NCBI GenBank assembly: GCA_003553305.1
Contig: PWEB01000267.1
Span: forward strand, 1 to 18,537
Length of the DNA stretch: 18,537 bases
Origin: Syntrophomonadaceae bacterium
GTDB taxonomy: Bacteria > Bacillota > Dethiobacteria > DTU022
Reading direction: 5' to 3'
In this document: one piece after another, positions 1 through 8,251 of the stretch
Position numbering within the stretch: the stretch's first letter is position 1
How the letters are laid out: each line of letters starts with the position of its first letter
Program-made: the position numbers and the translations under genes
Notes under the pieces: model-generated
What the model saw: the letters and a program-made list of their open reading frames with translations, nothing else
Databases searched by the model: none
What the model was told of the DNA's origin: nothing

Positions 1-452
1 ACCATATCATCACCGACCGGGATGTCAATCGGATTTAAATCAACATCCAATACGGCAAGCCCGTTATCGTTTACTATTCTTCCATTGGAATCCGTACCAA
101 AAGAACCGTCGCGGGTAAAGTATTCCAGCTCACCATCGCTGACAATGAAATAACCTTCACCCTCAATAGCCAGGTCAGTCTCACGATCTGTATCTGTGAT
201 TGCACCCTGGGTATGTATGTCTGTAATAGAGGAAACGGTCATGCCCAAACCAACCTGGGAGGGGTTGATCCCCCCTCTATCGTCTCCGGGCCCTGTTGCG
301 CCCTGCATAGTCTGGCTGATAAGATCTTCGAAACGGGCCTGCGATTTCTTGAACCCGGTTGTATTAACGTTGGCAATATTATTACCGACAACGTCAAGTT
401 TTTGCTGGTGGCCCCTAAGGCCTGTAACAGCAGCACTCATTGAACGTATCAT
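1..452 (-). CDS. flgE: Flagellar hook protein FlgE, N-terminal part (cut by window edge)
   Basis: The first 150 residues of a rod/hook-family protein are visible and the frame is still open at base 1. The N-terminus carries the Flg_bb_rod signature (GNNIANVNTTGFKKS, about residues 24-38), and the LAIEGEGYFIV motif near residue 95 is typical of the FlgE/FlgF/FlgG group. The family polymerises outside the cell as the curved hook joining rod and filament. FlgF or FlgG cannot be excluded from this part alone, but the position just after fliK-flgD-TIGR02530 is the usual place of flgE. The start is the ATG at 452-450, preceded by a full AAGGAGGT site with 7-base spacing. A 112-base leader rich in hairpins separates it from the upstream gene. 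Confidence 0.9.
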   Translation of the reverse strand, partial: MIRSMSAAVTGLRGHQQKLDVVGNNIANVNTTGFKKSQARFEDLISQTMQGATGPGDDRGGINPSQVGLGMTVSSITDIHTQGAITDTDRETDLAIEGEGYFIVSDGELEYFTRDGSFGTDSNGRIVNDNGLAVLDVDLNPIDIPVGDDM

Positions 453-469
453 TAAAATAACCTCCTTGC

Positions 470-565
470 GGTCTGTTTAGCAGACCTAGCTTTTTTGAAG
501 CTACGCGGCGTTCTGCTTCGATCATTCGGCAAAACAAGGCTTCCTCAGAAAGGAGGTCCGGCCTT
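470..565 (-). promoter_or_regulatory. Structured leader of flgE: three successive hairpins
   Basis: In the mRNA direction three inverted repeats follow each other. The first pairs AAGGC with GCCTT (565-561 with 540-536), with inner CCTC/GAGG. The second pairs GAAGC with GCTTC (519-515 with 501-497). The third pairs GGTCTG with CAGACC across a 5-base loop (486-481 with 475-470). The last ends three bases before the AAGGAGG site of flgE. None is followed by a clear T tract, so they do not look like a standard terminator. They could stabilise or process the mRNA for the abundant hook protein. Function is inference. Confidence 0.4.
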
Positions 566-960
566 TACCTTAAAATAACCGCGCTGTCAATACCTGTAAA
601 AACTTGCTCGCCTTCATTATCTGCCCCGTCTACCGCAGTTATAATCGTCCGATTGGTCACACTGGCCAATAGAGCTACATCGCCGAACATAAGCAGCGAA
701 GAACGGGAGCCTTTTTCTTTTACCTTATCCATCGCTTCTTCAATCCTGTTCATATCTTCTGCCCCAAGGTCAATGTTGCGGCTTTCCATGCGTTCACGGG
801 CATGGGCAGAAAAAACAACTTCCCGTTTCTCCTGAACCTGATCCAGAAGCTGGTGAAAACTTAACTCTTTACCTTGCGTGGCTTTCTGAGTTGTCTTTCC
901 GGTTTTTGGTTTAATTACCGGATCAGTAGGCTTGATGTGCGGTCCAGTTTTATCAACCAT
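565..960 (-). CDS. TIGR02530-type flagellar operon protein
   Basis: A protein of 131 residues from the ATG at 960. The C-terminal two thirds fit the TIGR02530 flagellar operon protein found between flgD and flgE in many Firmicutes: FHQLLDQVQ, then FSAHARERMESRNIDL, then a helix ending KEKGSRSSLLM, and an NRTIITAVDG strand. The biochemical role of the family is not firmly settled; its constant place in hook gene clusters suggests a role in hook assembly. The N-terminal 35 residues are lysine- and proline-rich and look unstructured. A GTG at 969 in the same frame is an alternative start. The ATG is preferred because AGGTG lies six bases before it, and it overlaps the flgD stop, suggesting translational coupling. 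Confidence 0.85.
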   Translation of the reverse strand: MVDKTGPHIKPTDPVIKPKTGKTTQKATQGKELSFHQLLDQVQEKREVVFSAHARERMESRNIDLGAEDMNRIEEAMDKVKEKGSRSSLLMFGDVALLASVTNRTIITAVDGADNEGEQVFTGIDSAVILR

Positions 961-1387
961 CTTCAGCACCTACTCCTTCCACCCTTACAACCGAACTAAC
1001 CGGATAATCGTGTCCACCAACTGTGATTTTAGGCTCTGAACTGCTGAGGTCAATTGCACTGACTATTCCTTTTAGCGGTTGACCATCCAATCCGGTTATT
1101 TCAACCTGCTGATTGAGTAAGCCAAGGGCTTGTTGATTGCCCAATGATTCAGTCTGCTCTTCCAAAGATTCCTGCAGACTCATGACCTGCTCAAGCATAG
1201 TAAACATTGTCAACTGAGTAATCATATCCCCGGTATCCTGTTGTTCAGACATGGGGTCCTGATAACGCAGTTGAGTAACCAGCAATTGAAGAAACATATC
1301 ACTGTCAAAATTCTGCCCCGGCATTGGCCCGGCGGAAGAACTGCTTTGAACCGGAGTTTCCTGATTCACTCCTGTTAGATCATTCAT
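953..1387 (-). CDS. flgD: Hook assembly (cap) protein FlgD, short form
   Basis: 144 residues. The motif FLQLLVTQLRYQDPM (about residues 32-46), followed by a Gln/Met-rich helical segment, is the FlgD N-terminal signature. FlgD forms the temporary cap under which FlgE subunits assemble. Only a short beta-rich tail follows (VEITGLDGQPLKG, then ITVGGHDYPVSSVVRVEG), so the Ig-like domains of enterobacterial FlgD are missing. This is the usual short type of Bacillus and Clostridia (B. subtilis FlgD is about the same length). An AAGGAGG site lies nine bases before the ATG. The gene starts 15 bases after the fliK stop and its end overlaps the next gene. Confidence 0.93.
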   Translation of the reverse strand: MNDLTGVNQETPVQSSSSAGPMPGQNFDSDMFLQLLVTQLRYQDPMSEQQDTGDMITQLTMFTMLEQVMSLQESLEEQTESLGNQQALGLLNQQVEITGLDGQPLKGIVSAIDLSSSEPKITVGGHDYPVSSVVRVEGVGAEDG

Positions 1388-1402
1388 ATCACCATGCCTC
1401 CT

Positions 1403-2932
1403 TTATGCCCAGTATTCAATGCCACTGCTTAACTGATCAGGGGGTTCACGCGAGGGACCAGATTCATTCTCTTCCGCAAAAGCTCCGTGTTCTTCACTGT
1501 GGTTGCCGGAGGAATTCCCACCGTAGTGTTTCCCGGCAGCAGAACGTTCTGAACCACTAAAGTGCTGCTCAGATGCCGAACTACCCAGTTGTTCAAATTG
1601 AATGTTAACCATATTCATCCTTTGGCGCAGTTCGGTTATACTGCTTTCCAGGAGCTCCCTAACCATGGAAGATTCGGTTAAAATCGAAGCGGAAAGCTGA
1701 CCCTTGCTAGAAAATACACGGACTGTCACTTTACCCAGTTCCGGCGGGTGCAGAGTCATTCGCATTTCTGACGGGGTAGAGCCTGTCTCACGGAAGTAAG
1801 TTAAGCGCCCTTCAAGCTGCTGCATAACACTTTCACGTAAGTTTTCAAGCTGTGGCGGCAGGGTCTTGCCGGGCTGCAGTGGATCATCCCCCTGCACGGC
1901 CGCCTGCTGAAAAAGGCCATCCTGACCGACAGTCGGTGGAACCTTCTGTGCTTTTGCAGTAGCTTGCTCCGAGGCTACTTTCTCAGCATTAGCTACTTTG
2001 GCCTGCTCAGTTCCTTTTTCAGAACCAAACTCAGATTTAAGTTGAGATGCTGCCGATTGTGCATCATTTTTACTGGTATATTCTGGTTTAACGATTGATT
2101 CTTCAGTATTACTTTTTTTAGACTGCTCAAGGCCTTTAGTTAAACCCTTCAGATCCTCCGACCCGGCTTTGCCTTTAATAGACGGCTCTTTAGCACCTGC
2201 AGGCTTATCTTTCCCTTCGAAAGACGGCTCTTTAGCAACTGCAGGCTTATCTTTCTCTTCGAAAGACGGCTCTTTAGCAACTGCAGGCTTATCTTTCCCT
2301 TCGACGGCTTTATCAGCGCCCCTGGCTTTAATAGCCTCTTTAAGCACTGCTGCTTCATCCGCAGAAATTGGTTTAAGAGTCTCTCGCGGGGGGTCAGCGC
2401 CGCTTAAAGCAGCTTTAGCTTTTTGATCAAATAAGCCGGCTTCTTTTAAGGCTTCCTTCAGTTCAAGTTTTAGCTCGCCATCATTACTGGCAGTAATATC
2501 ACCAATAATCTTTGATAGCAATGCTTTCCCCTTAGGATCAGCGGCAATTGCGGACCAATCAACCTGCCTGGCCGTACCGGCAGTGTCTGCAGAATTATCT
2601 TTAACAAACTCTTCGGGAAATACCAGCAGAATTTTTTCAGCAATCTGCTGTAACTGCAGCGCAGCTTCTTTATCATTGCCTTTCAGCAAATCGCCCTCAG
2701 CTAATAACTCCTCCAGGTCGATCAACTCCTGCAGCTTTTCACCTGTTAATTCAAAACTGGCGGCGATTTTTTCAATAACCTCACCAACTTCTTTGCCATC
2801 AGCTTTAACTTTACCGGCGAGAGCTTCTTCAAGCGCAGCCGCAAAGACACCTTCATCGGCACTTTTTACAAGAGCAGCATCTCCTTTCAGGCCAATTTCA
2901 AGCTGCTCCAGGAATTGCATATCTACTTTCAT
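1403..2932 (-). CDS. fliK: Flagellar hook-length control protein FliK
   Basis: 509 residues from the ATG at 2932, which follows AAGGAGGTGATTAAA immediately after fliJ; an in-frame GTG at 2941 lies inside that binding site and is rejected. FliK is exported and measures hook length, then switches the export gate to filament substrates. The C-terminal Flg_hook domain (about residues 372-450) carries MRMTLHPPELGKVTVRVF. A Ser/Gly/His/Glu-rich tail follows it. The long N-terminal ruler region is rich in Ala, Glu and Lys, and holds three near-identical 14-residue repeats (KDKPAVAKEPSFEE type) encoded by 42-base repeats around 2181-2304. Sequence identity outside the C-terminal domain is normally low in this family; position between fliJ and flgD supports the call. 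Confidence 0.92.
   Translation of the reverse strand: MKVDMQFLEQLEIGLKGDAALVKSADEGVFAAALEEALAGKVKADGKEVGEVIEKIAASFELTGEKLQELIDLEELLAEGDLLKGNDKEAALQLQQIAEKILLVFPEEFVKDNSADTAGTARQVDWSAIAADPKGKALLSKIIGDITASNDGELKLELKEALKEAGLFDQKAKAALSGADPPRETLKPISADEAAVLKEAIKARGADKAVEGKDKPAVAKEPSFEEKDKPAVAKEPSFEGKDKPAGAKEPSIKGKAGSEDLKGLTKGLEQSKKSNTEESIVKPEYTSKNDAQSAASQLKSEFGSEKGTEQAKVANAEKVASEQATAKAQKVPPTVGQDGLFQQAAVQGDDPLQPGKTLPPQLENLRESVMQQLEGRLTYFRETGSTPSEMRMTLHPPELGKVTVRVFSSKGQLSASILTESSMVRELLESSITELRQRMNMVNIQFEQLGSSASEQHFSGSERSAAGKHYGGNSSGNHSEEHGAFAEENESGPSREPPDQLSSGIEYWA
2181..2304 (-). repeat. 42-base tandem repeat inside fliK (about three copies)
   Basis: On the plus strand, units beginning gacggctctttagca start at 2181, 2223 and 2265, a constant 42-base period, and each contains the shared block ctgcaggcttatcttt. 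The copies differ at only a few bases; the third ends slightly early before gacggcttta. They encode three copies of a 14-residue unit (KDKPAVAKEPSFEE, KDKPAVAKEPSFEG, KDKPAGAKEPSIKG). The period is a multiple of three, so copy-number change would keep the FliK frame. Confidence 0.9.
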
Positions 2933-2933
2933 T

Positions 2934-3383
2934 TTAATCACCTCCTTTCCGGTTGTAAGTATTGAGCACTAACTCATCTATTAACTTCCGTTCTTCTAAC
3001 TTTTCTTGATAACGGTACTCACTATTAGCCTTATCCTTTAATATTTCAAGCACCTTTTTTTTCTGCCAGCAGTGTTTAGCTTCTTCACGCTGTTCTTCTA
3101 CTTTTGATTTCGTCTTTTTGTATTGTTCTGCCTGACGCACTAAAATATTTTCAAGCCGCTGACTGTACTGCTGGGTAACCTGCAAACAGGGCAGTTCAAT
3201 ATCCTTCTCCACCTGCTTCTGCCATTGGTTGATTAAGAATTCTTCTTCTTTTTTCAGGCCGCTTAACCTGGTTGTTTCTTCTTCCAAAGCCATATAGCGT
3301 AAGCCTAACTCTCTTTTTGCTTCCTCTTCCTGCATATTACGAAAGTTAAGCAACCGCTCTAACCTGAAATTAAATGACTTCAT
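2934..3383 (-). CDS. fliJ: Flagellar export chaperone/stalk protein FliJ
   Basis: 149 residues, almost wholly charged and helical, as expected for the FliJ antiparallel coiled coil. The opening MKSFNFRLERLLNFRNMQEEEAKREL matches the family pattern of a short aromatic start followed by a coiled coil. FliJ sits in the centre of the FliI hexamer, like the gamma subunit of F1-ATPase, and links the ATPase to the export gate. The length equals B. subtilis FliJ (about 147). It lies between fliI and fliK, its usual place; the stop is one base from the fliK ATG, so the two are probably coupled. Start ATG with AAGGGAA upstream. Confidence 0.9.
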   Translation of the reverse strand: MKSFNFRLERLLNFRNMQEEEAKRELGLRYMALEEETTRLSGLKKEEEFLINQWQKQVEKDIELPCLQVTQQYSQRLENILVRQAEQYKKTKSKVEEQREEAKHCWQKKKVLEILKDKANSEYRYQEKLEERKLIDELVLNTYNRKGGD

Positions 3384-3433
3384 TCAACCGTTCCCTTCTA
3401 TTACTTAAATCTTAAAGCCTGGCCATGAATCAT

Positions 3434-4759
3434 TTAAACAAGTATTTTTTGCAGCTGGTTCAGGATTTCTTTCAAATCATAACGTTCATCCGGTTCCTGT
3501 CGTAAGAATTTCATCAATTCAGGCCTTTTTTGAATTGCCCGATCAACTTCCGGTTGTGAACCCTGCACGTAAGCGCCAATATTAATCAGATCTTCCATGG
3601 ACTCATACTTAGATAACAACTTACGTGATTCCGCAGCCATATCTTTATGATCATCATCAATTAAGTTAAGCATCAGACGGCTGTTGCTGTTGAGAACGTC
3701 TGCTGCCGGAAAATGATTTTGAGAGGCAATATCACGACTTAAAACAATGTGCCCATCCAATACACTGCGGACTGCATCGGTAATCGGTTCAGTAAAATCA
3801 TCGCCGTCAACTAAAACATTATAGAAACCGGTTATACTTCCCTGGCTAGAAGTGCCGGACCGTTCAAGATAGCGGGCAATCAGGGCAAATACCGATGGGG
3901 TATAACCCTTGGTAGAAGGTGGTTCACCGACCGCCAGGCCAATTTCTCTCTGGGCCATACAAAAGCGGGTGACAGAATCCATCATAAAAATCACTTTTGC
4001 ACCCTGATCTCTGAAATATTCAGCTATGGTAATCGCTACCAAAGCGCCTATAACTCTTTCCAAAGCGGGGCGATCTGAAGTTGATACAACCACCACAGAA
4101 CGCTTGAGACCTTCTTCACCAAGATCCCGACGAATAAAATCCCCGACTTCCCGGCCCCGTTCACCAATCATCGCGATTACATTAACATCCGACTCACTAT
4201 GACGGGCAATCATCCCGAGCATAGTACTCTTACCAACACCACTACCGGAGAATATTCCAACCCGCTGCCCTTCTCCGCAAGTTAAAAGCCCATCGATAAC
4301 CTTTACTCCGGTCGGTAAAACAGACTCAATCGGCCGCCTATCCATTGGATTAGGCGGATTGTTGTTAACCTGACATTCACTACCTTCATCCTTTTTTAAG
4401 GGTGGTAATCCACTTTCCAAAAGGCAGCCTAAACCATTGAGAACTTTACCCTTTAGCTGTTCACTGACCCGGACCGAAAAACTTTTTCCGGTAGGTTCAA
4501 CCACACAACCGGGGGATATGCCCTGCAGGTTTCCAAGCGGCATAAGCAAAGTACACTTTTCCCGAAACCCGACAACCTCAGCCACAAAAGTTTCACCTGA
4601 AGTTGAACGAATATTACAGATTTCACCGATAAAAGGCCGGATTCCACTGACTTCAATAACCAGGCCTATTACCTGGCGAACCTTCCCTTTGACCCGACCT
4701 CCGGGCAGAGCAGTTAGTGTATTCAAATACTTTCCATTACATGGTTCGGTGCCGGCCAT
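3434..4759 (-). CDS. fliI: Flagellum-specific export ATPase FliI
   Basis: 441 residues, the normal FliI length. It powers unfolding and delivery of export substrates at the base of the flagellum. Visible motifs: Walker A SGSGVGKST (residues 171-179, lysine 177), the GERGREV segment with the likely catalytic glutamate 200, Walker B VIFMMDSVTR (256-265, aspartate 261), and the conserved stretch GEPPSTKGYTPSVFALIARYLERSG. These are shared with F1 beta subunits and type III secretion ATPases; flanking fliH and fliJ decide for the flagellar enzyme. Starts with ATG seven bases after the fliH stop; GAGGAGG lies within the end of fliH. Confidence 0.97.
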   Translation of the reverse strand: MAGTEPCNGKYLNTLTALPGGRVKGKVRQVIGLVIEVSGIRPFIGEICNIRSTSGETFVAEVVGFREKCTLLMPLGNLQGISPGCVVEPTGKSFSVRVSEQLKGKVLNGLGCLLESGLPPLKKDEGSECQVNNNPPNPMDRRPIESVLPTGVKVIDGLLTCGEGQRVGIFSGSGVGKSTMLGMIARHSESDVNVIAMIGERGREVGDFIRRDLGEEGLKRSVVVVSTSDRPALERVIGALVAITIAEYFRDQGAKVIFMMDSVTRFCMAQREIGLAVGEPPSTKGYTPSVFALIARYLERSGTSSQGSITGFYNVLVDGDDFTEPITDAVRSVLDGHIVLSRDIASQNHFPAADVLNSNSRLMLNLIDDDHKDMAAESRKLLSKYESMEDLINIGAYVQGSQPEVDRAIQKRPELMKFLRQEPDERYDLKEILNQLQKILV

Positions 4760-4766
4760 AAGCAGA

Positions 4767-5648
4767 TTATTCCTCCTCGGCTTGCCCTGATTCTTCTTTC
4801 CGGGCTATTCTCAAAAGTTGTTGCTCGAGTTGGTTTTTTTCCTGATCAATGATATATTCAGAAACCCCGCTCTCAGATTCAACACGGCAACTCCCCCGGG
4901 GCATATTTTCATCAGCAAAAATATCTAGTTTTATAATTTCCTTAAACTCATCTTTTAACTGTTCACGTGCGGTAAGACAGGGGTCGAGATCGGACGGATT
5001 GACATAAACTTCAACCTGCTCTCCCCCATTTAAGATATTCATGGTTTCACGAACTGTGCCAGTTATCGCTTCAGGATCAATCTCTAAGTGTTTACGGACC
5101 AGTCTCTCAGCTACTGCTACAGCTAATTCGACAATTTTTTTCTCTGAAGCTGCAATAATCTCTTCGGACCGCCGACGCGATTCATCAAGACTGGATTTAG
5201 CTTCTTTTAGTTTTGCTGAAGCTTCCTCCTGCATAACTAGACATTCCTTTTCAGCTTTTGCTTTGCCCTTTTCATAACCCTCCTGGATACATTGATCCAT
5301 TTTTTCTTTCAGGATAGCTTTTTCTATCTCCTCGGGGCTGAGTTTTTGTTCGTCAATCGGACCGGATTGGTCAATATCCTCAAGCAAACCTCCACGATTA
5401 TAAGCATCGTGTCCAGCCTGATAATCCAAATTATCTCCTGCGGTGGCATTTTCTTTTTTATCTTCTTCAAAACCGGGCCAAACTGCCACTGCCCTATCCT
5501 CAGAAAACGAATCATCTGACTGACCGCCTGCAATCGGGTTCGACGAAAACTGCTTTGACTTTGCTAGATCAGTTTCTCGATCAACAGCATACGAACAGTC
5601 ACCATCAATCGGAGGTTGCTTATAAACAGTTTTAAGCGATAATGGCAT
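4767..5648 (-). CDS. fliH: Flagellar export ATPase regulator FliH
   Basis: 293 residues from the ATG at 5648; a GTG at 5657 in frame is possible, but GGGGTGG sits just before the ATG. FliH dimers bind FliI, restrain its ATPase activity and tether it to the C ring through FliN. The C-terminal half shows the pattern: a long charged coiled coil (about 110-180, EKAILKEKMDQCIQEGYEKG and the alternating Ala/Glu segment), then VAVAERLVRKHLEIDPEAI and the VYVNPSDLD strand of the FliH/HrpE/V-ATPase E domain. The first 100 residues are acidic and poorly conserved, making this longer than B. subtilis FliH (about 208). The start overlaps the end of fliG by 17 bases. Confidence 0.9.
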   Translation of the reverse strand: MPLSLKTVYKQPPIDGDCSYAVDRETDLAKSKQFSSNPIAGGQSDDSFSEDRAVAVWPGFEEDKKENATAGDNLDYQAGHDAYNRGGLLEDIDQSGPIDEQKLSPEEIEKAILKEKMDQCIQEGYEKGKAKAEKECLVMQEEASAKLKEAKSSLDESRRRSEEIIAASEKKIVELAVAVAERLVRKHLEIDPEAITGTVRETMNILNGGEQVEVYVNPSDLDPCLTAREQLKDEFKEIIKLDIFADENMPRGSCRVESESGVSEYIIDQEKNQLEQQLLRIARKEESGQAEEE

Positions 5649-6642
5649 CGTCGCCACCCCGTGAAATTATAATTTCGCCACTTTCATCCAGGCGTCTGAT
5701 TACAGCTACTACTCGCTGCTGGGCTTCTTCAACTTCACGCAACCTGACCGGCCCCATAAATTCCATGTTCTCCTGCAGTATTTCCCCGGCCCGCTTGGAA
5801 ACATTCTTAAATATCCGGCTGCTTACTTCTTCACTTGCCCCTTTAAGCGCCAGGGAAATATCGTTATTATCAAGGTCACGAATAATTCTCTGAATTGAAG
5901 AATCATCAAGATTCACTATATCGTCAAAGATGAACATCTGCTGCCTGATTGTTTCAGCCAGTTCAGCATCTTCTTTTTCAAGTTCTTCCAGGATTAATTT
6001 CTCTGTACCCCGGTCAACATTATTCAAGATATCAACTATAGCTGTTATGCCGCCTGCAGAAGTAAAATCCTGTTGGAAAATAGTTGACAGGCGTTCCTGC
6101 ATTACGCTTTCAACCCCTTTAATAATCTGAGGCGAAGTCCGTTCCATCACGGCAATACGCCTGGCAATATCACTTTGAATTTCCTGAGGCAACTCAGATA
6201 AAACCATGGCCGACTGGTCTGAGTCAAGATAAGAAAGGATAAAAGCTATGGTCTGAGGATGCTCCTGGCTAATCATGTTTACCAGCTGCTTTGCATCAGC
6301 ATCACGAACAAAAGTAAATGGTTTGATCTTGCTTGACTCCCTCAACCGCTTCATGAGATCGCCGGCTTTTTGCGGGCCGAGGGTTTGTTCTAGTATTTCT
6401 TTTGCATAATCATATCCTCCATTGACCATATACTGCTGAGCCTCATGGATCGCAGAAAATTCATTTAGAATCTCATCCAGACTTTCTCTTTCCACTCTTG
6501 AAGTATTAGCAATTTCCATGCTGATCTTTTCGATCTCAGCTTCGTTAAAATGTTTCAGAACACCGGCTGAAACATTTGGACCGAGAGCCATCAGAAAAAC
6601 CGCTATTTTTCTTAATCCTGACATTTTGCTAGTGGTAACCAT
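5632..6642 (-). CDS. fliG: Flagellar motor switch protein FliG
   Basis: 336 residues from the ATG at 6642, beginning MVTTSKMSGLRKIAVFLMALGPN. A TTG at 6669 extends the frame but has no binding site, while GGAGGAG at the end of fliF serves the ATG. FliG sits on the MS ring, binds FliM/FliN and couples stator action to rotation. Seen: N-domain that binds FliF, the EHPQ motif of the middle ARM domain (127-130) within QEHPQTIAFILSYLD, the MFIFDD hinge (236-241), and the C-terminal charged helix (SRIFKNVSKRAGEILQE, then GPVRLREVEEAQQ) that faces the stator. Length matches B. subtilis FliG (338). Confidence 0.97.
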   Translation of the reverse strand: MVTTSKMSGLRKIAVFLMALGPNVSAGVLKHFNEAEIEKISMEIANTSRVERESLDEILNEFSAIHEAQQYMVNGGYDYAKEILEQTLGPQKAGDLMKRLRESSKIKPFTFVRDADAKQLVNMISQEHPQTIAFILSYLDSDQSAMVLSELPQEIQSDIARRIAVMERTSPQIIKGVESVMQERLSTIFQQDFTSAGGITAIVDILNNVDRGTEKLILEELEKEDAELAETIRQQMFIFDDIVNLDDSSIQRIIRDLDNNDISLALKGASEEVSSRIFKNVSKRAGEILQENMEFMGPVRLREVEEAQQRVVAVIRRLDESGEIIISRGGDDAIIA

Positions 6643-6650
6643 ATTCCAAC

Positions 6651-8225
6651 TTACTCCTCCATCAACCAAGTTTTAAGCAAATTGGCCACAGAATCAGGTT
6701 CTTCCTTGGCCATTTCACGAATCGCTTTTGCTTTATTCTCAGCCTCATCAGGAACCTCTTCCATTTCTTTATCTACCCTGGATTGCATTTGTTCTTCCAG
6801 GTTAAGCGGATCCATCTCGTATGCTTCTTCCTCGCGTCGCCGCTTAGCCCGGGCCCGCAATATTAAGAATATCGCTAACAGTATTAATAACAAGGCTAAA
6901 GCGCCAATAATCCACGATAAAGGAACAGGTAATTCTTCAGCTACCGGTGGCGGCTCATCCACAACAGCGGGGGGCTCAAATGGAACCATTTGGACACTCA
7001 GGTTATCGCCCCGTGCTTCATCCAGGCCAACCGCAGAACCAACCAGTTCAGTAACCTGCTCGGCCATAAAGGGATCGTCCCCGTCATTATCAATCATTAC
7101 CGCCGTAGAAATATTTGTGACCTGCCCCGGCGCAGCTTCAATGTACTCCCGGGTTTCACCAACTTCATAGTTCACAATTTCTTCTACATGCGCGTAGCTT
7201 GTTTCTCCCCCACCACCCTCAGCTGCAGCCTGGCCCGGAATATTCGGTTCACCAACCTCCTCGGCCGGTGCGTCTATAGTTTCAGACTCTTCCTCAATAC
7301 GGTGGGTAGAACGGGGCACTCCTTCTTCATTATACGCAATATTGGTCTGTTCCCGAACATCGAAATCCATTTCAGCTGTAACCATGGCCACGGCTTTACC
7401 GGGGCCATAAGCCTGCTCTAGAATAGATCGCAACCTGCTTTCCAGCTCTGTTTCAAATTGCCTTTTCAGTAAAAACTGCTCTTCCACAGAATTAGATACT
7501 GACCGGTCCTCCAATGCAGCAAAAGCATCGTTAAGCACATTACCATTGGCGTCAACAATATTTACATTTGCCGGGTTAAGCCCTTCGACACTGCCGGCAA
7601 CCAAACTTGAAATACCCCTGACCTGGTTTTCAGTTAAAGAAGCCAGTGGACTTAACCTCAGAAAAACCGATGCTGAAGGATCTTCTCTTTCTCTTATAAA
7701 AACACCATCATCAGTAATAACCAAATGCACTCTGGCCTGATCAACAGCATCAATGCTGGCAATTGTGCGTCGCAGCTCTTCTTCCAGCGCGATTTGCCAT
7801 TGTGCCTGACGCTCAAAATCGCTGGCCACAAGTGCTCCTTCTTCAAATAGGTCAAAGCCAATCCCCCGGGCATGAAGATCCGGAGAAAGTGAGATACGCA
7901 GCCGATCACGCTGTTCAGGCGCAACCAATATGGTAGTCCCGTCATCTTCTAATTCATAAGAAACATTCTTTTCATCAAGTGCGGCAGCAACTTCCTGGGC
8001 TTCTCCAAGATCAAGCCGGTGAAACAAGACTTCATACTGATCAGCCGTAGAAATGGTTACAGACCAGAATAATATTAGAGCAAAAACCAAGCTTCCAAGC
8101 ACTATTACACCCAGACGGACGGGCGGGCGCAAGTTGTTCCATAAACGCTTCAGATAGCTTTTATCTTCTACCTCGGCTGACTGCCCATTGTTTTCGGTTG
8201 ATTGGAAATTATTTTCATCCGCCAT
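6651..8225 (-). CDS. fliF: Flagellar MS-ring protein FliF
   Basis: 524 residues, the usual length. FliF forms the membrane ring on which the motor and export apparatus are built. Two membrane segments are seen: about 38-60 (LGVIVLGSLVFALILFW) and 436-457 (LSWIIGALALLLILLAIFLI). Between them lie the YscJ/ring-building domains, including the stretch YEVLFHRLDLGEAQEVAAAL and ARVHLVITDDGVF. The cytoplasmic tail ends EEPDSVANLLKTWLMEE, the acidic amphipathic segment that binds the FliG N-domain. The start ATG follows GGGGTG with about eight bases spacing. It ends eight bases before fliG. Confidence 0.97.
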   Translation of the reverse strand: MADENNFQSTENNGQSAEVEDKSYLKRLWNNLRPPVRLGVIVLGSLVFALILFWSVTISTADQYEVLFHRLDLGEAQEVAAALDEKNVSYELEDDGTTILVAPEQRDRLRISLSPDLHARGIGFDLFEEGALVASDFERQAQWQIALEEELRRTIASIDAVDQARVHLVITDDGVFIREREDPSASVFLRLSPLASLTENQVRGISSLVAGSVEGLNPANVNIVDANGNVLNDAFAALEDRSVSNSVEEQFLLKRQFETELESRLRSILEQAYGPGKAVAMVTAEMDFDVREQTNIAYNEEGVPRSTHRIEEESETIDAPAEEVGEPNIPGQAAAEGGGGETSYAHVEEIVNYEVGETREYIEAAPGQVTNISTAVMIDNDGDDPFMAEQVTELVGSAVGLDEARGDNLSVQMVPFEPPAVVDEPPPVAEELPVPLSWIIGALALLLILLAIFLILRARAKRRREEEAYEMDPLNLEEQMQSRVDKEMEEVPDEAENKAKAIREMAKEEPDSVANLLKTWLMEE

Positions 8226-8251
8226 TTTATTAACACCCCATAAAAAAATAC

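Noticed and set aside
415..526. Short minus-strand frame (about 36 codons) across the flgE leader
   Set aside because: No ribosome binding site, overlaps the flgE start out of frame and ends in a Cys-rich run typical of chance translation; hairpins explain the region better.
2583..2972. 129-codon plus-strand frame opposite the start of fliK
   Set aside because: Serine-rich antisense of the Ala/Glu/Lys-rich FliK region; no family resemblance and no binding site.
4437..4790. 117-codon plus-strand frame opposite the start of fliI
   Set aside because: Lies wholly antisense to fliI and the end of fliH, with no motif or ribosome binding site.
6682..7170. 162-codon plus-strand frame opposite fliF
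   Set aside because: It is a shadow of the fliF C-terminal coding sequence: Ser/Ala-rich low-complexity translation, no ribosome binding site, while fliF has full family features on the other strand.
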